A stretch of 48,084 nt of DNA from Singulisphaera sp. GP187 (GCA_945861245.1 CAMAUE010000023.1:1-48084), one strand, 5' to 3'; positions 26,125 through 35,306 are shown, counted from the stretch's first letter. Made by a program: numbers and translations. Notes: generated by a model from the sequence alone, not told the origin.

Positions 26125-27309
26125 ATGCTCGAGCCGATTCCCTTTAACAAACCCTTCATCGCGGGCAAGGAGTTGTTCTACATCGCCCAGGCGGTCACCT
26201 TGGGCAACATCGGCGGCGACGGCCATTTCACAACGGAATGCTCGCGCCTGCTCCAGGAACGGTTGAACATCCATCGTGTCTTGCTCACGCCATCCTGCAC
26301 GGCGGCGCTGGAAATGGCCGCCATCTTGTGCGACATCGGCCCGGGCGACGAAGTCATACTGCCCTCGTTCACTTTCGTCTCGACAGCGAATGCATTCGTC
26401 CGACTCGGCGCTCGTCCCGTTTTCGTAGACATCCGATCCGACACCCTGAACATCGATGAACGCCTGATCGAAAAAGCCATCACGCCACGCACGAAGGTGA
26501 TCTGCCCGGTCCACTATGCCGGCGTCGGCTGCGACATGGACGTAATCATGGCGCTCGCGAAAAAACACGACCTATGGGTGGTCGAGGACGCCGCCCAAGG
26601 GGTCAATTCTTGGTATCGCTCGCAAGCGCTCGGTTCGATTGGCCACCTGGGAACCTTTAGCTTCCACGAAACGAAGAACTACATTTGCGGCGAGGGCGGT
26701 GCTCTGTGCATCAACGATCCGGAACTGGAAGAGCGTGCCGAAATCGTGCGCGACAAAGGCACGAATCGACGACAATTCTATCGCGGCCTGGTCGACAAAT
26801 ACACGTGGGTCGAGGTAGGCGGGTCTTACGTTCCAAGTGAAATCACCAGCGCTTTTCTCTTTGGCCAACTGGAATTGTTAGACGAGATCGCGACGAGGCG
26901 ACGAACCCTGTACGAGTTCTGCCGACAACATCTGCTACCGCTCGAGGCCGATGGTTTGTTGCGCCTGCCGATCATCCCCGAAGAATGCGTTGGCAACTAC
27001 CACTTGTTCTACATTTTGCTTCCGGATGGTCCTGCACGCGATAACCTGCTGGCCTTCTTGAAGGAGCAGAATATTTTTGCCGTGTTTCATTACGTCCCCT
27101 TGCATTCGTCCCCCATGGGCCAGAAATTCGGGTATCGGGAAGGCGATCTTCCCCTGACCGAGGACCTGAGTCGGCGATTGCTCCGCTTGCCGTTGTACTT
27201 CACGCTGACGACCGAGGAACAGCTGCGAATCGTGCGAGCGGTTGCCGATTTCTTGCGCAGGCCGGGCGTTCCTCGTTCGGCGAAGGTTGTTCCGGTTGTG
27301 CGAGAATGA
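26125..27309 (+). CDS. rffA: dTDP-4-amino-4,6-dideoxygalactose transaminase (WecE/RffA-like)
   Basis: 394 residues from the ATG at 26125 with GGGGA upstream; an ATG at 26089 is also possible. This is a DegT/DnrJ/EryC1 aminotransferase and it aligns closely with E. coli WecE/RffA: LLTPSCTAALEMAAILCDIGPGDEVILPSFTFVSTANAF, VVEDAAQGV, the PLP lysine Lys184 in SFHETKNY, and DKGTNRRQFYRG. In RffA it converts dTDP-4-keto-6-deoxyglucose to the 4-amino sugar, so it needs dTDP-sugars such as RfbA makes. No RfbB dehydratase is present in the window. It forms an operon with the downstream glycosyltransferase (14-bp gap). Confidence 0.9.
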   Translation: MLEPIPFNKPFIAGKELFYIAQAVTLGNIGGDGHFTTECSRLLQERLNIHRVLLTPSCTAALEMAAILCDIGPGDEVILPSFTFVSTANAFVRLGARPVFVDIRSDTLNIDERLIEKAITPRTKVICPVHYAGVGCDMDVIMALAKKHDLWVVEDAAQGVNSWYRSQALGSIGHLGTFSFHETKNYICGEGGALCINDPELEERAEIVRDKGTNRRQFYRGLVDKYTWVEVGGSYVPSEITSAFLFGQLELLDEIATRRRTLYEFCRQHLLPLEADGLLRLPIIPEECVGNYHLFYILLPDGPARDNLLAFLKEQNIFAVFHYVPLHSSPMGQKFGYREGDLPLTEDLSRRLLRLPLYFTLTTEEQLRIVRAVADFLRRPGVPRSAKVVPVVRE

Positions 27310-27322
27310 CCACTATTTACCA

Positions 27323-28309
27323 ATGACATATCGGAACACCATGCTGCCATCTCTTTCCATTGTCGTTCCCGTCTTCAACGGGGCATTGACCATTCGCGAC
27401 CTGATACTCGACTTGAATAAAATGCTGCCCAGTTTGGCGGAACGATTTGAGGCGGTGCTGGTCGAGGATGGCAGCCGAGATAACAGTTGGGAGGTCATCC
27501 TCCAGTTGAGCCAGGAATTTGCCTGGCTTCGCGGCATTCGCTTGATGAGGAATTTCGGTCAGCATAACGCGCTCTTGTGCGGCATCCGAGCCGCGCGTTT
27601 CGACGTCATCGTGACTATGGATGATGATTTGCAACATCCCGCAACGGAGATACTCAAACTGCTCGACAAGCTGGCGGAGGGCTTTGACGTGGTCTATGGC
27701 CTTCCCGATGAGCCACAACATGGAGTCGCCCGCGGCCTGGCCTCGACCATCACCAAATTGGTGTTGCAAACGACGATGGGTGTGGACATTGCGAGCAAGG
27801 TCAGTGCCTTTCGCGCCTTTCGCACGCAGGTTAGAGACGGGTTCGCCAACTATCAGAGTCCGTTTGTTTCGATCGATGTGCTGCTCACCTGGGGCACGAC
27901 GCGGTTTTCGTCCATTCCGGTGCTTCACCTGGAACGTCGGGCGGGCGTTTCTAATTACAATTTCCTCAAACTCGTCAAGCATACCCTGAACCTGGCGCTC
28001 GGGTTCAGCACGCTGCCATTGAAATTCGCCAGTTTCGTCGGCTTCGCGTTCACGGTCGCGGGATTTTTGATCTTCGTCTATGTCCTCGCAAGGTGGTTTC
28101 TGGAAGGAAGCGTTCCCGGTTTTCCGTTTCTCGCGTCGATCATCGCCATCTTTTCGGGCGTCATTTTGTTGATTCTTGGCATCATGGGAGAGTATCTATC
28201 CCATATGCACGTTCAATTGATGGGTCGCCCGACCTGTGTCATTCGGGAATCCACAAGCTTTTCGGCACAGCCAATCAACGAAAGCGAAGGGGGTTCGGGA
28301 AACAAGTAG
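27323..28309 (+). CDS. Polyprenyl-phosphate glycosyltransferase (DPM1/GtrB-like)
   Basis: 328 residues from the ATG at 27323; ATG 27341 is an alternative. A GT-A family 2 domain comes first: SIVVPVFNG, VEDGSRDNSW, the metal-binding DDDLQHPATEI. Two membrane helices at about residues 240-310 (LKFASFVGFAFTVAGFLIFVYVLA and FLASIIAIFSGVILLILGI) follow. This is the layout of DPM1/GtrB-type enzymes, which load a sugar on polyprenyl phosphate in the inner membrane. It would supply the lipid-linked donor for a GT-C enzyme such as the TMTC-like protein next door; that link is inferred. Confidence 0.9.
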   Translation: MTYRNTMLPSLSIVVPVFNGALTIRDLILDLNKMLPSLAERFEAVLVEDGSRDNSWEVILQLSQEFAWLRGIRLMRNFGQHNALLCGIRAARFDVIVTMDDDLQHPATEILKLLDKLAEGFDVVYGLPDEPQHGVARGLASTITKLVLQTTMGVDIASKVSAFRAFRTQVRDGFANYQSPFVSIDVLLTWGTTRFSSIPVLHLERRAGVSNYNFLKLVKHTLNLALGFSTLPLKFASFVGFAFTVAGFLIFVYVLARWFLEGSVPGFPFLASIIAIFSGVILLILGIMGEYLSHMHVQLMGRPTCVIRESTSFSAQPINESEGGSGNK

Positions 28310-28334
28310 TCGCCCAATAATAACAAGCCATATC

Positions 28335-28394
28335 GCGACGCTTCGGAGAAGTGCTGGTGCAGCCCGGTGCTTACACGTTTCTCCGCAGCGTCGC
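28335..28394. repeat. Inverted repeat, family I-like (I2)
   Basis: GCGACGCTTCGGAGAA (28335-28350) pairs with TTCTCCGCAGCGTCGC (28379-28394), one bulge, 28-nt centre. It shares the GCGACGCTTC theme with I1 and lies 25 bp after the glycosyltransferase stop. Confidence 0.75.
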
Positions 28395-28564
28395 CTAGGC
28401 CGTATCAAAGAATTAATTGGTCCACCCACGCCGAGAACGCTTGGCCAAGAATGGAACGTAAAGAACTTAGCCACGGATCGAACACGGATGAAACACGGAT
28501 AAGAAACACTTTCTTTGCGGGAATGGATTACTGGACTAAACTTCGAGCGGATGAATATGTCCGG
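28395..28564. other. Intergenic with CACGGAT direct repeats
   Basis: Holds CCACGGATCG, ACACGGATGA and ACACGGATAAGAA at 28460-28505, a repeated motif common between genes in many bacteria. No coding sequence seen. Confidence 0.55.
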
Positions 28565-28624
28565 TCAGAGCCTGAGCGCCAGCGAAGGGCCGCATCGTGC
28601 CCTTCGCTGGCGCTCAGGCTCTGA
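28565..28624. repeat. Inverted repeat, family J (J1)
   Basis: Perfect 26-bp arms (28565-28590 and 28599-28624) with an 8-nt loop; arms begin TCAGAGCCTGAGCGCC. It lies about 40 bp past the 3' end of folP on the minus strand and is the cleanest hairpin of the group. It shares the terminal TCAGAGCC with family D. A half copy is at 35394-35414. Confidence 0.96.
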
Positions 28625-28664
28625 AAATGCGACAATCTTAACCGCCCGAAGTATAGCATCGCGG

Positions 28665-29513
28665 TCAGCTATTTGCAGCCTGTGCCTCCAGCACTTCCCA
28701 AACGCGTACGAGATCGCGCGTTTCCGCCACGTCGTGTACGCGCAAGATTTGCGCGGAGCCTTTGGCCAGGCAGTAGGCGGCAGCGGCGAGAGAGCCGGCG
28801 AGACGCTGCTCCAGCGGGCGGTCTAGCAGCTTACCCAGGAATCCCTTGCGCGACACTCCCAGGCAGATCGGTCGGCCCAGCGCGTTGAACCTCGATAGAT
28901 TCGCAAGCAGCGCGATATTATGCTCGCGCGTCTTGCCGAACCCAATGCCTGGATCGATGGCGATGGCCTCACGCCCGATGCCGGCGATTTCCAGCGATTG
29001 CAGACGTTGCGTGAAATATTGGCAGATTTCGGCAACAACATCGTGATACGTTGGCGCGATTTGCATTGTCATCGGCGTGCCCTGCATGTGCATGAGGATC
29101 GCGCCGGCGCCGGTAGCCCGCACGACCTCGGCCATGCGCGGATCGCCTTCCAGCCCGGTGACATCGTTGACGATATGAGCGCCGACGGTGAGGCAGGCCC
29201 GCGCCACCTCGGCCTTGGATGTGTCGATCGACAGGATCGCGTCGGTTGCCTGGGCCAATGCCGCCACGACCGGAACGACACGCTGCAGCTCCTCGTCAAG
29301 CGTCACCGGTTGGCTGCCGGGACGTGTCGATTCGCCGCCGATATCCAGGATGTCGGCGCCTTGGGCAACGAGCGACCGCGCATGCGCGATCGCGGCTTCG
29401 GTGTGGAGGAACCGCCCGCCATCGGAAAAACTATCGGGAGTGACATTGATAATGCCCATGACCAGGCTGCGCGAGCCAATCGCCAAGTCACGGCCACGGA
29501 TGCGCCAGTTCAT
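28665..29513 (-). CDS. folP: Dihydropteroate synthase
   Basis: 282 residues from the ATG at 29513; a GTG at 29531 would add six. DHPS joins pABA to hydroxymethyl-dihydropterin pyrophosphate in folate synthesis and is the sulfonamide target. Signatures present: IMGIINVTPDSFSDGG (pterin/pyrophosphate loop), ADILDIGGESTRPGS, HIVNDVTGL, AIDPGIGFGKT and SRKGFLG. It is the last gene of a minus-strand group after recO, bamD-like and lptE-like; half repeat A6 sits between lptE-like and folP, so its co-transcription is uncertain. Confidence 0.96.
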   Translation of the reverse strand: MNWRIRGRDLAIGSRSLVMGIINVTPDSFSDGGRFLHTEAAIAHARSLVAQGADILDIGGESTRPGSQPVTLDEELQRVVPVVAALAQATDAILSIDTSKAEVARACLTVGAHIVNDVTGLEGDPRMAEVVRATGAGAILMHMQGTPMTMQIAPTYHDVVAEICQYFTQRLQSLEIAGIGREAIAIDPGIGFGKTREHNIALLANLSRFNALGRPICLGVSRKGFLGKLLDRPLEQRLAGSLAAAAYCLAKGSAQILRVHDVAETRDLVRVWEVLEAQAANS

Positions 29514-29533
29514 GCAGGGAATTGTATGCACGG

Positions 29534-29559
29534 TATTCCGCTTGCGGCCTAGCGCTCGG
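29534..29559. repeat. Half element, family A (A6)
   Basis: TATTCCGCTTGCGGC then CTAGCGCTCGG, a single left arm with one change. The right arm is missing. Confidence 0.8.
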
Positions 29560-29598
29560 AATATTCCACGCGATCGCCATGAGGGCAGCCGTCATTTC

Positions 29599-30219
29599 CT
29601 AGCGCCAGATTTCCATCATGTTGACAATCTGGCGAGCGGCCTTGACGACAGCTTCACGCTCCGCCGTTGCGTTGGAGCTGCCCAGTTCCGGCGCGTAAGT
29701 CGCGGTCGGCGTAATCTGAAGCGGCACGGCGGCGGGCGCTTTCGGCGCGGCCTCACCCGGCAGAGGTTGCAGGTTCGGATCGAAGCGTTTCGGATTCGTC
29801 AAAATGTCGCCGCCCTTGCCGGGACGCAGATCCTTCCAGACCGCCTCAATGTTCAAGGCCAGTTCTGCCTGACGATTCTCGCCAAGCTCGTTGATCGAAA
29901 TCGTGCCCTTACGAAAGGCCACGATTCGCAACGTCAATTCGCTGTCGGCAACTTCGCGCCGAGAAGTGACGCGCGGTGCGCCGGCACGCATCCCTAGTTC
30001 ATGGATGACGGCTTGCGTCAAATCGAATTCAATGTCGCGGCGGTACGTGGAGTTCTGGGCGATCGCGACGTAGACCGAGCGAATGTCGGCGTCGAACGGC
30101 GGCTTCGTGGTGTAGCCGAGCACATTGAAATGCGCGCCGCCCTCACAGCCGACGAGGCCAAGCATCGCCGTCAGGAACAGGCAAAACGCGATCGATCGGA
30201 TGTACTGGATTTCGTTCAT
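29599..30219 (-). CDS. LPS-assembly lipoprotein LptE-like
   Basis: 206 residues from the ATG at 30219, preceded by GGGGA; longer upstream reading is less likely. A lipoprotein signal peptide (SIAFCLFLTAMLGLVGC) puts the lipid on Cys25. The body, GYTTKPPFDADIRSVYVAIAQNSTYRRDIEFDLTQAVIHELG, carries the pattern of planctomycete LptE proteins, which plug LptD in the outer membrane. The tail is Pro/Ala-rich. It is 19 bp downstream of the BamD-like gene, so two outer-membrane assembly functions are co-encoded. The lptD partner is not in the window. Confidence 0.8.
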   Translation of the reverse strand: MNEIQYIRSIAFCLFLTAMLGLVGCEGGAHFNVLGYTTKPPFDADIRSVYVAIAQNSTYRRDIEFDLTQAVIHELGMRAGAPRVTSRREVADSELTLRIVAFRKGTISINELGENRQAELALNIEAVWKDLRPGKGGDILTNPKRFDPNLQPLPGEAAPKAPAAVPLQITPTATYAPELGSSNATAEREAVVKAARQIVNMMEIWR

Positions 30220-30238
30220 GTCTATCCCCACGCGATGG

Positions 30239-31588
30239 TTACGGTCGGGGCACGGCAATGGCAGGCGGCAGCGTTCGCGGACCCGGGAGGGCGGGGGTCG
30301 GGCCTGCCAAAACTGGCAGTTGGGCATCGGTGCGATCACGGCGCTGGTCCTGATCAACTTTGCTCTTTAACGCAATTTTCTTCTGCGCCGCTTTGTCCGC
30401 GTACACAGTGCCGCCGTAGCGACGGCATACCAATTCGTAGTAGAAGTACGCCGCCCCCGGATGCCCGGTCCGTTCGTAGAACTCAGCCACTTTGAAATCG
30501 CGGTCGGCTGTATGAATATTCATCGACGCCAGTTGCGTCGCGGTCCATTTGTCGTCTTTCTGCAACTCCGGGAACGAGCCTTGTGCCTGCAAAATAAGCT
30601 TCTTCGCTTCCTCAACCGTCCGTGAATCGTACACCGTATCACCTGCGACCAACTGCTTGCAGATCACCGATTGTTTCACCGCGCGGGCGGCGTAGTCGCT
30701 GTTGGGATACTGCTCATACACCTGGCGGAAGTAAAAGTCCGCTTCCTTGTAATCCTTGCGGTAAAACTGAATCGTCCCCAGGCACCACAACGATTGCTCC
30801 GCCAACGGGCCGTTGATGTCGTACAACCGCACCGTGTTCAACAGGTTAATCGCATGGCCCTCGGCATCCATGGACGGCATATCACGGCCCCAATGGAAGT
30901 ACGATGCCGGCAAGACGAACGAACGTTTGCCCTGCAGCTTTTCAAAATATTCGTCCATCTGCGTTGCCGTCGGCTTGAGCCAATGGTTCGCGATCTCGAA
31001 TAGCGCTTTGCAGCACGGGCGCGTGTATTGCGTATGGGGAAAATCCGTTAGCACCTTGGTGTAGGCGTCGGCGGCGCTGCGCAGGTTCTTCTGTTCACGC
31101 TGGCACTCCGCTTCACCGAAGAGCGACTCTTCATAGACAATGCGTGGATGCCGCCCACGGTGCTTGCCCGATTGCGTTAGATCGGCCAAATATGCTCCGA
31201 TGCCACCGGCAGTGCTGTCGGAGGAATTCGCCGGTTGATTGGTACTCGTGTCGGGCTGGGCGAACTTATGGAAGATTTTTTCCGCATCGGCAAAATTCTT
31301 TTCTCGAAAGAGTCGCTGTGCGGTATCGAGTTCGTTGCGGACGGCCGGATCGATGAGATCACGCGGTCCACTTTGACCGCCACCGCCGCTGCCGATCGTC
31401 AGGCTAACTTTCGGGCCGACAACTTTCGCTTTCTCTTTTTTCCACGGCGGCGTGAACAGCCCGCCGTCGCCGAGCGCGGTGCAACCCGTGATTAGACACA
31501 AAAAGAGCGGCGCAAGGGTCATGAGTCGCATTCTCCATGGCAAAAGGGTACGTGTTGGCATCGGCGTTGTTTGGGTATCCCTGGTCAC
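30239..31588 (-). CDS. BamD-like outer-membrane assembly lipoprotein (TPR)
   Basis: 449 residues from a GTG at 31588, chosen because GGGGAG lies upstream in the recO 3' end; ATGs at 31561 and 31531 are possible. The lipoprotein signal ends LFLCLITGC (Cys36 from the GTG). TPR-like repeats follow: LDTAQRLFREKNFADAEKIFHKFAQP, AADAYTKVLTDFPHTQY, DYKEADFYFRQVYEQYPNSDYA, the style of BamD/YfiO. The protein is longer than E. coli BamD (about 245 residues), and the C-terminus is a Pro-rich tail. It is encoded four bases after recO, so translation is probably coupled. Confidence 0.8.
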   Translation of the reverse strand: MTRDTQTTPMPTRTLLPWRMRLMTLAPLFLCLITGCTALGDGGLFTPPWKKEKAKVVGPKVSLTIGSGGGGQSGPRDLIDPAVRNELDTAQRLFREKNFADAEKIFHKFAQPDTSTNQPANSSDSTAGGIGAYLADLTQSGKHRGRHPRIVYEESLFGEAECQREQKNLRSAADAYTKVLTDFPHTQYTRPCCKALFEIANHWLKPTATQMDEYFEKLQGKRSFVLPASYFHWGRDMPSMDAEGHAINLLNTVRLYDINGPLAEQSLWCLGTIQFYRKDYKEADFYFRQVYEQYPNSDYAARAVKQSVICKQLVAGDTVYDSRTVEEAKKLILQAQGSFPELQKDDKWTATQLASMNIHTADRDFKVAEFYERTGHPGAAYFYYELVCRRYGGTVYADKAAQKKIALKSKVDQDQRRDRTDAQLPVLAGPTPALPGPRTLPPAIAVPRP

Positions 31589-31592
31589 GACC

Positions 31593-32333
31593 TTAACTCC
31601 CCAAGTAAGGCAAAAGCCGAGGCTTGCGCCCGAGCGTGTGCGTGACGTAGTTATCCAATATTTGCCTCACTTCACGCCGAAGTGACGCATCCTGCACGTC
31701 GCGCCAGGCATCCCCCGATGCCTGAAGCTGCGCCAGCGTTCGCCAAACCGTGAACGCCAGCGATCGCCGATCGCGTTGCATCGGCTGGCAGCGCGAGCAC
31801 AACGTTCCGCCGCCTGCCGCGCTAAACGCCAAACCCTGCCCTGTCAATGTTTCGCCACACTCCGCGCAAAAGTCGAGCGCGAGGCCATAGCCGAGTTCTC
31901 GCAAAAGCACAAGCTCAAAGTGGGCGAGGCATGGTCCTGTCAGCACGCCGGGCTGACCGAGAGTACGCAGCGTCACCAATGCTTCGTCGAACAACAACGG
32001 ATGCGGATCGAAATCCTGCGTCCAGTCGTTCAGCATCTCCGCAACGTAGTAGCCCGCGTTGAGGGCACCCAAATCCTTGCGTAGTTGCGGAAACCGCTCT
32101 TCCACGCGAGCCTCGGTCAGGAGGTCGAGGCTGCCGGAGCTTTTGCGAAGGAGGACGATACCGCAGACGTTCAACAAGTCAAGTGCAACATCGAAATTGG
32201 ACTTCAGCCGCCGCCCGCCCTTGGCCAACCCGCGTGCCTTGCCCAATTCCCTGGTCCAAAGAGTTACGATGCGACTCGTCTCGCTGAAGTCGGTCGTACG
32301 GATCACCAATGCCATGGCTTTTTCAAGTGACAT
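31593..32333 (-). CDS. recO: DNA repair protein RecO
   Basis: 246 residues with an OB-fold N-terminus (AMALVIRTTDFSETSRIVTLWTRELGKARGLAKGGRR) and a zinc site, CAECGE...CSRC, near residues 155-180. RecO loads RecA with RecR in the RecFOR pathway. The ATG at 32333 gives the usual N-terminus. It heads a minus-strand operon (recO, bamD-like, lptE-like, perhaps folP) and is divergent from the Ser/Thr kinase gene; the 130-bp gap between them should contain both promoters. Confidence 0.94.
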   Translation of the reverse strand: MSLEKAMALVIRTTDFSETSRIVTLWTRELGKARGLAKGGRRLKSNFDVALDLLNVCGIVLLRKSSGSLDLLTEARVEERFPQLRKDLGALNAGYYVAEMLNDWTQDFDPHPLLFDEALVTLRTLGQPGVLTGPCLAHFELVLLRELGYGLALDFCAECGETLTGQGLAFSAAGGGTLCSRCQPMQRDRRSLAFTVWRTLAQLQASGDAWRDVQDASLRREVRQILDNYVTHTLGRKPRLLPYLGS

Positions 32334-32463
32334 GAGTTCACGCTTATTCGGATTAAATCGTGCGCTATTACCCGATCACGTCGTCGTTGTCTGGCACTCG
32401 CCCGTCGACGCGGTTGATCGTATCCTATCGATGACATTATCTTCAACCTAGACTGGTGTCTGC

Positions 32464-34125
32464 ATGCCTGCGTTGTCTCCCAAGGAATTACTGGATTGGC
32501 TAGGACAAAGTCAATTCCTCGCACCGGAACAGATCGATGCGTTGACGCCGAGTCTCCTCGCATTTCCAGATAGTCATTCCTTTGCGAAGGAATTGATCAG
32601 CCGAGATTGGCTTACGCCCTACCAGGTAAATCAGATTCTCCAGGGCAATCATGAAACGCTCGTGCTAGGCAACTATCGCCTGCGCGAACGAATCGGCGAA
32701 GGCGCCATGGGGCAGGTCTTCAAAGCCTGGAATGCGCGAACGTACCGCGTCGTGGCTGTAAAGACCATTCGCAAAGACCTCGTCAGCAGCACCAAGGCGA
32801 TGGAGCGTTTTCGCCGTGAGGTCGAGATGGCCTCGCAACTTGAGCATGCCAATATCGCTCGCATGCTTGATGCGGAGGAAGTCGATGGCCGACTGTTCTT
32901 GGTCATGGACTTCGTTGAGGGTTATAACCTCTCGCAGAGCGTCAAACAAGGCGGCGCGCTGGCGATCGGCGAGGCTGTCGAATTCGCCCGCCAAACGGCA
33001 GTTGGGTTGCAGCATGCCCATGAGCGTGGAATTGTGCATCGCGACATTAAACCCGCGAACCTGATGGTGGCGCTGGCTCGGCCCGGCTCCGAGGCCGGCG
33101 GAACGGTGAAGATTCTCGATTTCGGGCTAGCGCGTTTCGAAAGCGAACGAGAGAACGTGATCCGGATCACGCAAGTGGGCAACCTGCTCGGGACCATCGA
33201 CTATGTCGCGCCCGAGCAAGCGCAGAACGCGCAGGACGCGGATATCCGGGCGGATATCTACAGTTTGGGATGCACGTTGTTTTACCTAATTTGCGCCAGG
33301 CCGCCGTTTTTGGGTAACGATGTCGTGGAGAAGCTGGGACCGCGCATCACGGGGGAACCGCCGAGTGCGCGTGCGGTTCGGCCTGACGTGCCCGCGGGAC
33401 TGGATACGGTGATCCGCAAAATGATGGCGCGCCTCCCCGCGGATCGCTATCAAACGCCGATAGAAGCGGCGCGAGCGCTCGAACCGTTTGCCGTCGCGGC
33501 GCCGCTGCTCGCCACTCCGGTGTCGGCGGTTGGTAATCCCACGTTGGCGACGATGGTCCCGGACACGGAAATTCCAGTGGCCCAACCGGTATCTTTGCCG
33601 CCGGGGCCGAATCAGAATCGCGTGGCAAGCGCATCCCTACCGATTCCGAAAGCCCAAAGTTTCGCGTCACGCATCCCCAAAAAATGGCTCATCGCTGGTG
33701 GCGCGGGAGTGACACTCCTCAGTTCCGTTTGTCTCATGGCTTGCTTAATCGTGTACTATTGGCCCAAGCCGCCGACCCCTCCCGCAGGCCAAATTCGTTT
33801 CACCGAATTGAAATATTCCATGGCCGACAAGATTGCCAAGCAAGGCCATAGGCACATGGTGATCGTCAAAATCCACCGGACCAACTTCACGGGTCCGGTG
33901 CAGGTCACGTTCAGGAATCTCCCCAACGGCGTGGTCGGCAACCCGCTGACCATCAATGCGAACTCGAACCAGGGAGAGCTATGGTTCACGGTGCGCTACG
34001 ATCTTGAGCTGCTGCAGACCGAAGTAATCGTCCGTGCCACGCATGAACCATCGGGCGCCGAGGCCGAGCAGACAATGCCATTCACTGTGGGCGTGCGCCC
34101 GGACAAAAAGGCGAAGAAAAAGTAG
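32464..34125 (+). CDS. Membrane Ser/Thr protein kinase (PknB-type)
   Basis: 553 residues. Residues 1-70 are the extension common in planctomycete kinases (LISRDWLTPYQVNQILQGN). The kinase domain follows: GEGAMGQVF at 79-87, Lys100 in VAVKTI, HRDIKPANL with catalytic Asp194, DFG at 219-221, and an APE-like motif YVAPEQ. One membrane helix is at about 415-440 (IAGGAGVTLLSSVCLMACLIVYYW), so the C-terminal 110 residues face outward. They are beta-rich (KYSMADKIAKQGHRHMVIVKIHR) and end in a basic KKAKKK tail. All catalytic residues are present. The target is unknown. Confidence 0.94.
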   Translation: MPALSPKELLDWLGQSQFLAPEQIDALTPSLLAFPDSHSFAKELISRDWLTPYQVNQILQGNHETLVLGNYRLRERIGEGAMGQVFKAWNARTYRVVAVKTIRKDLVSSTKAMERFRREVEMASQLEHANIARMLDAEEVDGRLFLVMDFVEGYNLSQSVKQGGALAIGEAVEFARQTAVGLQHAHERGIVHRDIKPANLMVALARPGSEAGGTVKILDFGLARFESERENVIRITQVGNLLGTIDYVAPEQAQNAQDADIRADIYSLGCTLFYLICARPPFLGNDVVEKLGPRITGEPPSARAVRPDVPAGLDTVIRKMMARLPADRYQTPIEAARALEPFAVAAPLLATPVSAVGNPTLATMVPDTEIPVAQPVSLPPGPNQNRVASASLPIPKAQSFASRIPKKWLIAGGAGVTLLSSVCLMACLIVYYWPKPPTPPAGQIRFTELKYSMADKIAKQGHRHMVIVKIHRTNFTGPVQVTFRNLPNGVVGNPLTINANSNQGELWFTVRYDLELLQTEVIVRATHEPSGAEAEQTMPFTVGVRPDKKAKKK

Positions 34126-34382
34126 TTCGACATGCCCGATAATCGTTAGCTGGATGCGCAAGTTTTGAAGTTGCGCTTCCTTCTGTAATTTTCAAGATAC
34201 AACGAAATAGTGTGGTAGGATTGATCGCAATCTTCGTCGCCCGTGGATGGGAACGCCAAGAATCGGGACAAAATTCTGATTTCTTATTGCATTCACCCTG
34301 AGTCTCGTGGTAGGATACAACATTAAGTTTTATTCAGAATCCCGCGCCTGGCTCCGCCCGAATCGTGGGAGGCCTTGTCCCG
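34126..34382. other. Intergenic with no recognised feature
   Basis: About 255 bp between the kinase and TPR genes. The GTAGGAT motif occurs twice (34215 and 34311) in similar settings, which may be coincidence. A promoter for the TPR gene is likely here. Confidence 0.4.
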
Positions 34383-35306
34383 ATGGCCAACGACCCGATC
34401 GAAAATTTTCGGCGAAAGGCCCAGGAGGCATTTTCGCGCGGTCAGTACCATGAGGCACGCCTTATTTATCAGGAGGCCCTCGGCTATCGCAGCGATAGCC
34501 CGGAGGTGCATTATGGCATCGCGGCCGTCTGTTTCCTTTTGGGTGACCTTCGTGGTGCCGTGTACCATTTCAAGGAAGTCATCCGCCTTGATCCGTTTCG
34601 CGCCACAGCTTTCATCAATCTCGGCGCCGTGCAGAATCGCTTGGGCAGCCCCGACGAAGCGATGGCGGCGCTCCGGCGTGGCATCCAGCTCGATCCCAAT
34701 CGGTCAGAAGGTTACTACAACCTTGGCCTCGTCTACAAACAACTCGGCCAGCTGGATCTGGCAATCGTCTCCTACCGCGAGGCGATACGGCTCGATCCTC
34801 GCATGATCGATGCGCATTTCAACCTCGGCAACATTCTCTTTGAGAAGCAACAGATGGTGATGGCGCTCGCACATTATCGCCAGGCGCTGGAGCTGCGCCC
34901 GCAGTGGGAAAAAGCCCAACGCGCGGTCGAGCAGTCTGAGGCGATGCTTGGACAGAAAGACGACAGTTCGAGTGCCCAGCCGATGGTTGCCACCGCGAGT
35001 GCCGGACTCAATCCCAATCGCCATTTGGAGCCTGAGATCCACGGTGGCGTCTTACACGATTTGCACAAATTGGTGGCTGAGATCGACGGCGGTAGCCAGG
35101 ACGTGATTGATTTTCTTCACAAAGAAGTCGAGGAAGCCATTCGCAATCTATCGGTCTGTGTTCTCGGCGCCGATGCCCGCTTGAATCTCGACGAGCAAAT
35201 GACGCGCATGGACCAGGTCATGGCGAAGCTGCAAGGAATGCGCGACCAGACGCAACGACGTATGTTTCGCGCCAAGCTCCTTACCGATAAAATCGCCAAG
35301 GCGTAA
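34383..35306 (+). CDS. TPR-repeat protein
   Basis: 307 residues from the ATG at 34383, no signal peptide, so cytoplasmic. Five or six tetratricopeptide repeats fill residues 1-190 (AFINLGAVQNRLGSPDEAMAALRRGIQLDPNR, YYNLGLVYKQLGQLDLAIVSYREAIRLDPR). A charged, alpha-helical second half (ELHGGVLHDLHKLVAEIDGGSQDV... style) carries no TPR. It is likely a protein-protein scaffold. It lies downstream of the Ser/Thr kinase but separated by about 257 bp, so a functional link is weak. Confidence 0.85.
   Translation: MANDPIENFRRKAQEAFSRGQYHEARLIYQEALGYRSDSPEVHYGIAAVCFLLGDLRGAVYHFKEVIRLDPFRATAFINLGAVQNRLGSPDEAMAALRRGIQLDPNRSEGYYNLGLVYKQLGQLDLAIVSYREAIRLDPRMIDAHFNLGNILFEKQQMVMALAHYRQALELRPQWEKAQRAVEQSEAMLGQKDDSSSAQPMVATASAGLNPNRHLEPEIHGGVLHDLHKLVAEIDGGSQDVIDFLHKEVEEAIRNLSVCVLGADARLNLDEQMTRMDQVMAKLQGMRDQTQRRMFRAKLLTDKIAKA

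Noticed and set aside
26038..26568. Long antisense frame within the aminotransferase gene
   Set aside because: Shadow of the real reading frame; no ribosome binding site and no family match.
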